NCBI GenBank assembly: GCA_025917655.1
Contig: CP084613.1
Span: 4,590,001-4,654,000, forward strand
DNA from: Chlorella sorokiniana
Lineage: Eukaryota; Chlorophyta; Trebouxiophyceae; Chlorellales; Chlorellaceae
Direction: 5' to 3'
DNA length: 64,000 nt
Part shown: in pieces, positions 10,201 through 20,152 of the stretch
How positions within the stretch are numbered: the stretch's first letter is position 1
How the letters are laid out: each line of letters opens with the position of its first letter
The notes under the pieces: generated by a model
What the model was told of the DNA's origin: nothing
Seen by the model: only the letters and a program-made list of their open reading frames with translations
The model's database searches: none
Position numbers and translations under genes: made by a program

Positions 10201-13200
10201 CCACCCAACGTTGCGCTAACGCAGGCCTGAGCCAGAGCAACGCGCCGCTGCGCTCGCCCTTTGACGCCGCCGTGGAGCTGGAAGGGGGCCGACGCTGGCC
10301 CGTGGCTGCGCTGTTCGACGCGGCCTCGCCGCTGTGGCGCGAGGCGGCGCGGGCGCTGGGGGCGGAGCTTGGCGGCGTGGGGGCGCTGCAGGGGGTGGTG
10401 AGGCGCTGCAGGGGGTGGTGAGGCGCCGCCGCCCCGCCGGCAGAGCGGGCAGGCTTTCTGTGCAGCCGGCCGGCTTGGAAGGCCGGCTGTGCCTTGCATC
10501 GTGCAGTAATGGCTTCCCGATGCAACGCTGTCCTTGCTCCCCTGCCCCCGCCGCGCGCCTGCAACCTCTGCCCAGGCCGAGGCTGGAGACTGGCGGCCCA
10601 GCCCCGCCTCCCAGCCTGCCGCCTCCGCCAACGATCGCTTCCTGCCGCCGGTGGCGGCCGAGGCAGCCGGAGCCCCCGTGCTGGGCAGCGCCGCGGCGGC
10701 CGCCGGCGCTGCGGTGGCCGCCAACCGGGCCAGCGCCGACGCTGCGCCGCTGCCGTACCTGCGGGTGGCGCCGCCTGGGGACCTGGCTGGCCAGGCCCGC
10801 CCATGGGACGTGAGCGCTGCTGAGAAGCTGCCCCTGCCGCTGTGACTGCTGCTGTGACTGGGCGGGAGAGGCCCCAGGACTTGGCTTGTTGCTGCCAGCT
10901 GGCTCTTTGCGGAGGCAGCGCTGCTGCGGGGCTGAGCCAGGGACAGCGCGGGCAGCATGCATCCGCCCTCGCGCCACACAAGACAGATGCGCCTGCGGCC
11001 CGCCGCCAGCGCTGGCGGCCGCCGTGCAACCTTCGCTGCGGGGCCAACCCCTGCCCCCGCCGCTGTGCCGCGCAGATGCTGGCTGGCTACCGCCTGCCCC
11101 TGCCCCTGCTCCTGGCTGCCGCCGCCACGCCAGTCGCCCACCGCGCAGCAGGATGCGCCCCCGGTGAGGAAGCTGGCACGGCTGCTCTGCTCCTCCCGAG
11201 ATGCAGCCGTGCTTTCTATGCCCCCCATCCCCCCCTCCACAAATGCGCACACACACACTAACTTACCCACCCACACACATACACAGACACACCACTCTAA
11301 CCTTCCCCGCCACTCAGCCCCCCTCGGGTCCCCCCTTCAGGTGCTCTACCCCGCTGCCGACGGCCTGGAGGATCCCTTCCATGCCGCCATCTCCAGCCTG
11401 GTGAAGACAGGCCAGGTGCTGGGCTACCGGTGAGCGCCGCTGGCCCTGGCCCCAGCGTGGCCTGGTTGCCTTTTGGAAGTCCAGCCAGGTGCTGCTGTAC
11501 GGTTGGCGTCAAGGGGGTGGCGCCAGGTCCAAACCCTTGCCTGAGGCCTCCAAACAGTTCAAGGAGGGCACTCTGCCCGCAGCTTTGGCAGCGCTGTCAT
11601 GTTGCGCCGGCAGCGCTCCTGCCCAAGCTTTGGTGCTGCCCTCGCGCTCCACGCTGCAGCCTGATCGACGACACTTTCTTCTCAGCCTATCGTGACGGCA
11701 AGTGGGACACGGCGGCAGCCGCCAACACGACCAACACACAGGTGATGTCATCGCTGGGGCCTACCGCATAATGCCGCAGCGTACGTGCAGTCAGGGCAGC
11801 ACTGCAGGGAAGCGGCAGCACAAGGCTGCGCAGGGCTGCGCGCCGCACGCACGGGCGCCGCGCCCTCTTCCTCTGGGCAGGGCTGGCTAAGCGGTGCAGC
11901 GATGCCGGGCAGGGCGCCCGTCGCCCACCCCCTCCCGGCTCGCACGATGCTGCTGGCTGGGCGGCCTCCTACCCACCTGCTCGCCTGCAACACCCATGCC
12001 CCTGCCCTCCCGCTGCCCCAGGCCTATGTCGTGCTGCTGGCCGACGGTACCGCCGTGTTTGCCTTCCGCGGTACCGCCCAGATGCTGCCGGACTGGGCCA
12101 CCAACTTCGACATGGCGCGGCGCTCGCTGGAGGGGGATGCGCGCGGCGACCGGGACCGCGGCGATGTGCACCAGGGTGGGTGTACGGGTGGTGGTGGTGG
12201 TGGTGGTGGTTGTAGTGTTGTGTGTGCGTGCGCGGGGGGGGGGGGGACTTTGCTCGCTGAGGTGTGGGGGTGTTAGGGGAGATGGGGGCTGGCAGGGCGG
12301 CAGGCAGATGCAGAGCCTGTTGAGCTGACCAGAGGCATTTGTAGGTGTCGCAGGGACCCGGTCTTGTCCTGCATTCCCCTTCCCCCCGCCCCGCCCCGCC
12401 CTGCCCTCCATCAGCCCCGGGGTTTGCCGCCCACTGCCCCCTCAACCGCACCCGCAGGCTTCATGCGCGGCTTCTGCGCGGTTGCCTATCGTGGCGATGG
12501 CACTGACTGGCCCTCTGACCAGGTGCAGGCCCTGATGGGTGTCGTGTGTGTGGAGTGGTGCTGTGTAGGGAAGCGGGACAAGCAGCACGGCAACATTGCA
12601 GCAGTGCAGTACAGCCCAGCACAACGTGCGCTTGGCCCCCAATCGACACCATTCAGACGATCCCCACCCACCCGCCACCCACACGCTCCTCGCACGGCGC
12701 AGGCCGCCCCGAGGGCGCCCTGTTTGCGCGACACCTGGCGGGGGTGCTGCGTGAGCTGCTGGAGGCGCACCCCGCCACCCGCGACTCGCCTCTGGTGCAG
12801 CAGGTGCGCGTGTGGGTGGTTGAATCCGTGTCTGATGCGTTTGCAGCGATGGGCTCTGACGCTTTTGCAGCGTTGGGCGCCTGGAGCTTGGGCTCCTGGA
12901 GCGCTGCGGCTGGGGGTGATGCGGCGTGTTGGCAGTGTGGAGGCGTGGTGTGATTATGGGCAGGCCACAGCTGGGGTGCACGCATGGTGGAGGCAGCCAC
13001 AGCTGGCAGCCACTGAGAGCTGTTGCTGCCCAGCGTGCCCGCCATTCCTGCCCCCTCCCAGCCATCCCTGCCCACCACGCACATACCCACACCCACCAAT
13101 ACCTCCACCAAACCCACCACCACCGCAGCCATGGCTCCAAACCTTACCTTGCTCCTACCTGCCTGCAGGGGCTGGGCCCCGCCCGCGTAATCTGTGTTGG

Positions 13201-14372
13201 CCATTCGCTGGGCGGCGCCTTGGCCACGCTGTGCGCGTCCTGGGCCGCCGAGCAGTACCCCCTCGCCCCTGTCTCGCTCTACACCTTTGGCCAGCCGCGC
13301 GTGTGAGAGGGGGGCTGTGTGGCGGTTGCTGTCGCCTGCGCAGTGCCATTTGGTTTTGCTGAGTGCAGCGGCAGTGCAGTGCTGCGTGAGCCGCCTGGCG
13401 GCCAGTTCTGCTGCGTAGATGCTGCGCGCTCGGCCCCTGCAGCAGCGCCGCGACGTTGCGCCAGCCCTGGTATCCCCCCGCTCCCCACCCCACCCCACAA
13501 ACACACTTGCACCGCACCCATAACCCACCGCCATCACCTGAAACCACCCACACATGACCCCTCCCTCTCCCCGGGCCTGCAGCGGCGACGCCGAGTTCGT
13601 GGAGCACGTGGAGGCGGTGACCACCGCCTGCGTCAGGCTGGTGCATCGCCTTGACGTCGTGCCGCTGGTGCCGCTGCACGCGCAGGTGGGAGCGTGTGGG
13701 CGGTTGACTGGGTGTCTATGCGGACTTGGTTGGTGGTGCGAGTACGCCCCTGCTACTCTCTCTCCGTTGCCACAGCGCCCCGCTGCGGGGTCCCCCTCCC
13801 GGGCAATAACACCAGACAAGTCCATCCTATGTTTTGTCCCACTGCCTCTGCCCGCAGGGCTTCAGCCACTACTACCCCGCCGGCTACCTGGCGGCCAGCC
13901 TGCTGGAGCGCCTTTCCATGGTGCTGCCCTGGCCCTCGCAGCTGCGCCTGCGCCTCGCCGCCGACCGCCGCTGGCTGAGCCTGGCGCCGTCGCTGGCGCG
14001 GGGCGTGGGCGACCACATGCTCGACCGGTGGGCGCGGGGGGCAGCCTTCCTCCTGCCTGGCCTTGCTGCGTGTGTGGTGTAATGGGGGGTCTGCATCGTG
14101 TTATGGGGGGTCTGGGGAAGCCTCTCGCAGCTGAACGGCGGCGGCTGCAGCAGGCAAGGTGCCAAGCTTGCTGCTCGCCTTTCTGTAGCCCGTGGCCGGC
14201 GGCAGAGCCAGCTACCCCCAGCGACCCTCAAAACAGAATGCAGGCACCTCCAAAGCGCGTCTTGACGCCCCTGTGCCTACGTGCCTCCCAACCTCCTGTC
14301 CTGCCCCGCCGCAGCTATACCACTTCGCTGCAGCGCGCTCTCAACGCGCTCGGCTTGAAGCCCGATGTTTGA
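7201..14372 (+). CDS. Tandem lipase_3 (alpha/beta-hydrolase) protein, two modules
   Basis: Exons, first module: 7201 or 7347 to about 7619, 7945-8051, 8302-8511, 8748-8833, 9157-9272, 9666-9822, 10225-10397; linker 10576-10809 and probably one near 11076-11165; second module: 11341-11429, 11660-11741, 12022-12175, 12458-12538, 12703-12803, 13169-13302, 13583-13685, 13858-14027, 14315-14372 (stop TGA). The intron at 10398-10575 is phase 0 with canonical sites, so I favour one gene; if it is not spliced, the frame stops at 10421 and there would be two adjacent genes. The family (fungal lipase-like, Pfam class 3) hydrolyses acylglycerols or galactolipids. The N-terminus is Ala-rich, and I cannot tell whether it is a plastid transit peptide. 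The 7201 ATG is out of frame with the body unless one base is missing; 7347 is the alternative start. Several -1 shifts occur, one in C run 7979-7983. The 9272 boundary needs a GC donor. Confidence 0.75.
8302..9272 (+). other. Degenerate lipase_3 core: nucleophile elbow without serine
   Basis: The exon at 8302-8511 reads LICTGYGAGGGLAALAAAR, aligned with the usual V-G-H-S-L-G-G-A-L-A. The codon at the nucleophile position (8417-8419) is GGA, glycine, and the preceding His is Tyr. The rest of the fold is kept: FGAPNVGNQAF, then EHAGDPLT with the expected catalytic Asp, then NPWASHTLTAY with the expected His. This domain is therefore predicted not to hydrolyse esters, although it keeps the scaffold. 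Confidence 0.7.
12022..14027 (+). other. Intact lipase_3 catalytic domain
   Basis: In order: FAFRGT...DWATNFD (oxyanion side), VHQGFMRGF across the 12175/12458 splice, GHSLGGALATL with the Ser codon at 13205-13207, YTFGQPRVGD across 13302/13583, RLDVVPLVP with the catalytic Asp, and GFSHYYPAG with the His at the start of exon 13858-14027. The Ser-Asp-His triad is complete, so this is the working half of the protein. Confidence 0.85.
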
Positions 14373-15115
14373 GGGCATCACTCTCCTCCCCCAAAGAAGA
14401 CGAGAAGAGCACTGTTTTTGAAGAGATGAAGATGTGAGAAGCACTGCTGCGGGAGAGGTTCGCATGTCAGTGATGCGAGTAGGGAGTGTGTTGGGCAGAA
14501 GGGCTGAGCCTCACTCAAGCACCCGCCCCTCCCATCTCAGCTCGGCACTCCTGCAGATATCTAATAAGACACACTGTATTTGAATTGACTGTTTGTTGTA
14601 CCAATCTTGCAAACCATGCACTCTTTTGCGCCCTGGCCTGCCGCGCTGCCGGCAGCATTGCCAAGGGATTGATGTACCTGCCAATCGATGTCCATCTGCG
14701 AACTTTTTGATCTGTGAGCATCCAATGCCCAACGCTCTGCCAGCTATCTGGCGGTACCGTGCCCCATGGCAGTGAATGGCGGAGAGCTTACAGCAGCCGC
14801 CTGATGCGGAAGTGGGCATGCATTGTTGAGAGGGGGAGCAGGAGTGAAACAGTGCGGGGCAAAAACTGGGGGCAGGGGGCTCAAGAGTCAAGGCCCCGAG
14901 CCGTGCGGGAAAAGAGATGAAAGAGGCAGGAATGCGACAAGCAGCAGAGTGAGTTAGGGGGTGAAGCTGGATGAGGTGATCGGTGATGAGTGTGAGCAGG
15001 GAAGGGGGCGGACGGGCGGGGAGGGAGGCGGGCGGGCGGCAGCCGGGGGCTGGTGGCTGGCCTGACCTCGCAAGCAGGGGCGGCAGGGGCCGCTCGCTGC
15101 GGGCTCGACGCTCGC
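14373..15115. other. Convergent 3' flanks of lipase and subtilase
   Basis: No exon is seen. It carries the 3' UTR of the lipase from the left and of the protease from the right (minus-strand TGTAA at 14792-14788). Confidence 0.5.
14788..14792 (-). promoter_or_regulatory. TGTAA polyadenylation signal of the subtilase
   Basis: Minus-strand TGTAA about 324 bases beyond the stop codon at 15118-15116. Confidence 0.4.
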
Positions 15116-18100
15116 TCAGCCGCGGCGTGCAGGCGCGGGGTAGTACTGGGAGCAGGGCAGCCGGCTGCGTGCACTTGGCGGGCAGGAGAGGGTGCACCTT
15201 GAGCCGGTGCACAGCGCGCAGTTGCTGCCCCAGCGGCTGGCACACGCCACACACGCCCGCCCGTTCCAGTAGTAAGTAGCCTGGCAGCCGGGGGCGGCGG
15301 CCGCGGCGCGGGTTTGGGCGGCCGCGGCACCGCCTGCGGTGGCGGTGGGCGCGGTTTCGGTGGCGGCGGGCGTGGCTTGGGCGGCGGTGGGCGCGGCTTG
15401 GGAGGCGGCGGCGAAGGGCGCGGCTTGGGCGGTGGAGGGCGCGGCTTGGGCGGTGGGGGACGGCTTGGGCAGCGGTGGCGGCGGGCGCGGCTTGGGCGGC
15501 GGCGGGGCGGTTTGGCTGGCGGTGGAGGGCGCGGCTTGGGCGGCGGCGGGCGAGGCTCAGGCGGAGGGGGCGGTGTGGGCGGCGGCGGCGGCACGTTCGG
15601 GCCCTTGTTTAGGTTACCCACCCCGCTGGGGTCCTGCATGTGGCACGAAAATGATGCGGCACTGGTCACTCAACGGCCAGTCCTTGGACATTGGGGAAGC
15701 ACGCTAGGGGCAGACCCATGCACTCGTCAGGCCTGCCGACGCTGCAGCAGCAGGTGGCACCGCAGCAGGCCCTGTGCTGCCAGTAATCATCCCTAAACCA
15801 TCCTCCAAGAAAAGAGGCCCGCCCCCTCCTCCCATTCCCAGCAGCCCAGCCAACCGGCATCCCCTCCCCGGCTGCAGCTGCCCGGCTCTCACCGACGGAG
15901 GCGGCTGCGCCGTCAGCGGCGGCAGCGTGCTCTCCGGCGCAAGGCCGCACAGCTGCGGCGGCAGCCACTGCCAGCTTTGGTCTCCGAACAGCTCCGCCAC
16001 GGCGACCAGCGGGTTGTACACGTTCAAGCGGCGGCCGCCGGCCACGGGCGGGCCGCCGCCGCCGCCCGCATCGGCTGCCAGCTGCGGCGCGGCGTCGGCC
16101 CCAGCAAGCAGCATCTCCGCCATCAGGTCGCTTGCGTCGTTGCCGGTGGCAACCTGGAAGAGACCCAGGCCGCCCGCCACCAGGGCAGCCGCCGCCGAGG
16201 TTCCGCTGACTTGAAGGTACGTGCCTGCACAGACGGGGTGCAAGGTGTGGGGCAGGGGAGGCAAGAGCGGTCTGCATGGGCAGCGCGGCAGACAGGCTGC
16301 CTGCTGATGGCTGCCTGTCCCACCTTTAGCAGAAGCATCCAGCTCTGTTCAATTTCACCAGCCTCCTGCTGCCAAACACGGCTGCCCTGCTGCACCCCCT
16401 ACAGGACCCACCCACCTCTTCCCCTCAGCTTCTTGTCCTTCAGCTCCTCCTTTGTGCGCATGCGGGTGGTCCACACATCCTGCCCCGGCGCAGCAATGTG
16501 CACCCAATCGGCGCCGTAGTTGCCGCCGGCGGGCGTGCCCTGCCGCATCGCGTCGCACGTGGCGTGCTGCGGGGGCCCGGCGCCGCCAGCGCGCCACAAG
16601 CGGTCGTAATAGTCTGGGACGGGCGGGGCAGGGTGTTAGGGTGGGAGACGGCGATTGCACTATGCACTGGTTGCTGCCACAGCATGGAGACCTGGGAGTC
16701 CAAGGATGGAGTGGCCATGCCGCGGAGCCGAGCCCCTTGAGCCCGACCGACAGCGCAGCGCAGGCCCCCCATATCCCAATCCCGCATACGAGTGAACACC
16801 TGCCCAGCGCGGCAGGCAGCGCCACCTGAGGTTCACCTGAGGCCGTGACGACCAGCATGTTGCTTGCCCTCATCTGGCTGGGCATCCAGGCGTAGCCGGG
16901 GCAGTCGGCCAGCAGTCGGCGGCCGTCGTTGCCGGCGGCGGCCACCATGACGTGCCAGCCAGCGGCGCCCTCCAGCTGGGACTTGAACTCCCAGAGCAGG
17001 GCGCTGGCTGGGTCGCCGCAACGCCACTCCTCCGCCTCGGCCTCCCTGCCCCGCCGCCTGAGCTCCGCCGCCAGCGTGTCGTTGCACCGCCACTTCATGC
17101 CGTAGATGTTGACGCCCCACGCGGCCACTGTGTGGGGGCAGGTGGGGCGGGGTGCAGTACAGAGGCTGCACAACCGAGCGAGGCCCCAGCCATGGCCAAC
17201 AGCACGGACAGAGGTGGTGAGCCGTGGCGTGCAGCACAGCCGCGGCAGCTGCAGCCGCAGAGCCGAGCGGGCTGCGCCTCGCGGCACCGCTGGGCGGCCT
17301 CACCGCGGCTGAGGGGGGCGAGCAGCACGGCACTAGCAACATTTCGCAAGCAGCCGCCGCCCCTCGCGACCCACCTGAAATGTGCGTGCGCTGCTTGAGG
17401 CACCAATCCAGGCAGAGCCGCGCATCGATCATCCTGCCAAAGCCGTTTGCATCCATGAACTTGCAAACGTGGAGCGAAACCTGCAGGCAGGCAGAGAAAG
17501 GCAGCTGCTGCGGTCTGTTCGCTGACACAGGCGCGCGTGCTGCCTGCCGCGGCACAGCCCGGCGGTGGCCTTCAGGCAGCGGTACAGCCCGGCAGTGGCC
17601 CGTGAACACGTGCTTCAACAAACGGGCCGCGGGCGCCTGCGTGCATCGGAGAGACGGGCGGCTGCCCCCTTGTTCCGGCTCATTCCCGTTGTTCTCACCC
17701 CGTTGTACAGGGCGCCCACGGACCCCATGTGGTTCTTCGTGGCGGCGATCAGGCCCGCCATCATGGTGCCGTGCCCGCTCTCGTCCCGCACCGCCTTCAA
17801 GCCGCTCCGCTGGGTGGTCCTCCTGCTGTCCGTGAAGAAGGACTTGCCCGCCGCGCACACGTCCTTCAGGTCCGGGTGATCGCAGTCCACTCCCGAGTCT
17901 GTGTGTAAGGAGCGCGGAGGGGCAGGTGTGGCGCGTGGAGGGGCAGGCAGGTGTGGCGCGTGGAGGGGCACACAGCATCGCGCAGCAACGCGTGGTGAGG
18001 TGCCTAGGGCCTAGGTGCCTGGGGCAGGTGCACGGGGCACGCAGCGCCGCACAGCGGTGCATACGAGGGCGGAGCGGGGCCTGTGACTGCTGAGAACTCG

Positions 18101-18955
18101 GGGGTGCAGCCGCCCTTGGAGCGCCGACGCGGCCCACAACGACCGCCCTGCCCTGGCCACACAGCACAACCCACCTATGAGGCACACTCGGGGCTCCATC
18201 GCCCTTGCGCCCAGCTACACCACGGCCCCAGGCATACCCCGCGCTGATGCGGTGCATGCCCCAGCTCTCGTTCCAATACGTGTCGGTGTAAGGGGCCATG
18301 TATGGGAAGGAGGGCTGCTCACTGCTGCTTTGAGCATGAACCCAAAAGTCGTACCCGATGGCCTCCACGCCTGCACACAGCACCAACACAGCAGGTGTGC
18401 TCAGGCCAGCGAAGCGCGAGCGCTCAGGGCCAGCGCAATGTGGCCGGCACGGACCCGCGGCAGCGTTTGCCTGGCCTGCGCTGCCCTCGCCCCCTGACCT
18501 GGAAGGTTCTTCAGGCGGGCCACCGTATTCGCCGGCTGTTCGCTTGGACGCACGGGGGCTGCAGATACGGCGCCGCCGGATGCCAACTTCACCACATCGC
18601 CTGCGCCCGCTGCCGCTGCCAGTGTGGCAGAGCCTGCGGTGGCACTGCTCTGTCGCCACTTCACAAACACCGAGTCTTGCACTATGGGGTTGAGCAGCCT
18701 GGGGTCTCGAGGGTTGGGGGCCACAACCCCGACCTGCAGCCAGGCAGCCGCGAGGGAAGGTGAAGGGAGGAGGTGCGGCGGCGCTCAACCTGTGAGCGCC
18801 CTCTGGTGCTGGACACCCCGGCAAGTCGCATCGCACAACTGCCTGAAATTTGGGGTGTGCGGCGCACTCACCACGCTTGCCAGCAGGAGCGCCAAGGCAG
18901 CCGGCAAGGAGTGCCGGCCGCCGCTGCGCGGCCTGGCATGCCCGAAATCAGGCAT
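15116..18955 (-). CDS. Secreted subtilisin-like serine protease with Pro-rich tail
   Basis: Exons on the minus strand: 18955-18872 (signal peptide, LPAALALLLASV core), 18733-18499 (propeptide), 18370 to about 18175, 17898-17699, 17480-17375, 17127-16837, 16613-16416, 16224-15893 and 15633-15116. S8 family landmarks: DSGVDCDHPDL (Asp), ESGHGTMMAG (His), MVAAAGNDGR (oxyanion Asn) and VSGTSAAAALVAG (Ser), the proteinase K-like order. After the catalytic domain comes a hinge of repeated PPPPKPRP units and a short Cys-rich tail (nine Cys, containing ACVACASRWGSNCALC). The strand just before the catalytic Asp is unresolved: its codon is split by an intron, and the phases of 18370-18175 and 17898 do not match, so a small exon may be missing. 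The last exon is one base short of frame, inside the Pro-rich DNA. Probably wall- or medium-located. Confidence 0.85.
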
Positions 18956-20152
18956 ACCAGGAACAAGACAACATGTCGGGAGCACGAAATTGGCTATCAC
19001 GCTATCGGGCTTGCAGCTCCATCTTCAGAGGAGCTGCAGCTGGAGGTGGCAGGCGGCATGCTGGGCTAATGCTGTGCCCCCCATGGCATCTACTGAGTCA
19101 CAAACAACTCGTCAGCCCGTATTTCAGACACGTTGACCTCTCGATATGATTCTATGTCGGTATGACCCGGTTTGGTGCAGTAGTGGAGCTTCGGGCGGAC
19201 AGTCGCCAGTCCCCTGCCCATATGTTGCTTGTTGCGTACGAAAGGGAACTATGTTCTCTGGATACACGAGAGATACAGCTGCTATATCCGCTCCCTTCGG
19301 AGGTACGAGCAGCAGCTGGCGCTTGCTCTCTGCTCACTGCGAGTTCAAGAGTCATTCAAACCAGGTCTGATATTTGGAAGAATATGTGTTGATGTATCAA
19401 CTGGGCATCCACTGATGCACGCAGTACATGGGCATAGGGAAAGGCCGGCAGCAGCGGAAGGATAAAGTTTGGGGGAACTGCGTCACGGGAGATTGCCCCT
19501 TAGTCAGCGGCACCCCTCTAGAAGGGTGGCTGGCTGCCTTCGGCCCAGGTTGTCCTCTTCGTTGTCGGCAGGTGACCCTCTGGAGCTCAAGCCCATTGTT
19601 GCGCAAGACTTCAAGACGCGGACAAGGCAACCACCGCACAGAGGAACTTTGAAAACATTGGTGTCACCAGCGAGTGGCGGCGGGAGCGGCTGCTCCAGGT
19701 GCAGGTGTGGGAGCGACGTAGGAATCGAGAATTCGGCAATGCTCACGTTATTCCTGCTCGAACAGGTTCCCCTCAGCTCCCACCCCGCGTTGCTGAAGGC
19801 GTTTGCGGGCACGCGTGGAACCCTTGCGCGCAAAGGTCTGGGCGAGACATAGCGAGCTCATTGGTAGACTTCACATATCCTAGCAGTGCAGTGCGAAGCC
19901 AATAAACGTCCTTCTGGCTGCACTTTGCGCGCCAGTGAGGTGGCACAAGTCTGGCCCCACATAGAAGGCGCGTCAGCGGCGGGTTACCCATCATACTTGA
20001 TCGCAAGGGGCAACTCTAGCCTCTTTTAAACCTAAACGGGTGTTCCAGAACAGCGACCGCACCGCTTTGCTTTCCTGGGGCTGTGCCAGGCCTGCCGGCC
20101 AGACATTTTTATCTGACCGCCTCTACAGCCCCACGGCGACAGCAACAGCGCA
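18956..20152. other. Divergent promoter region, subtilase / Ca2+-ATPase
   Basis: A 1.2 kb gap between two divergent start codons. It is less GC-rich than the flanking genes and contains only short frames (for example 19162-19392 and 19469-19852, plus strand) with no domain or conserved splice context. I take it as two 5' UTRs and promoters. Confidence 0.5.

Noticed and set aside
9327-11276. 649-codon minus-strand open frame opposite the lipase gene
   Set aside because: It is antisense to phase-consistent lipase exons and has no domain or splice logic; long shadow frames are expected at this GC content.
12653-13825. 390-codon minus-strand frame
   Set aside because: It is opposite the active-site exons of the lipase and reads through their introns without any conserved pattern.
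18956-20152. Short frames between the subtilase and Ca2+-ATPase, considered as a small gene
   Set aside because: No frame has a recognisable family or a splice partner; better explained as divergent promoters and 5' UTRs.
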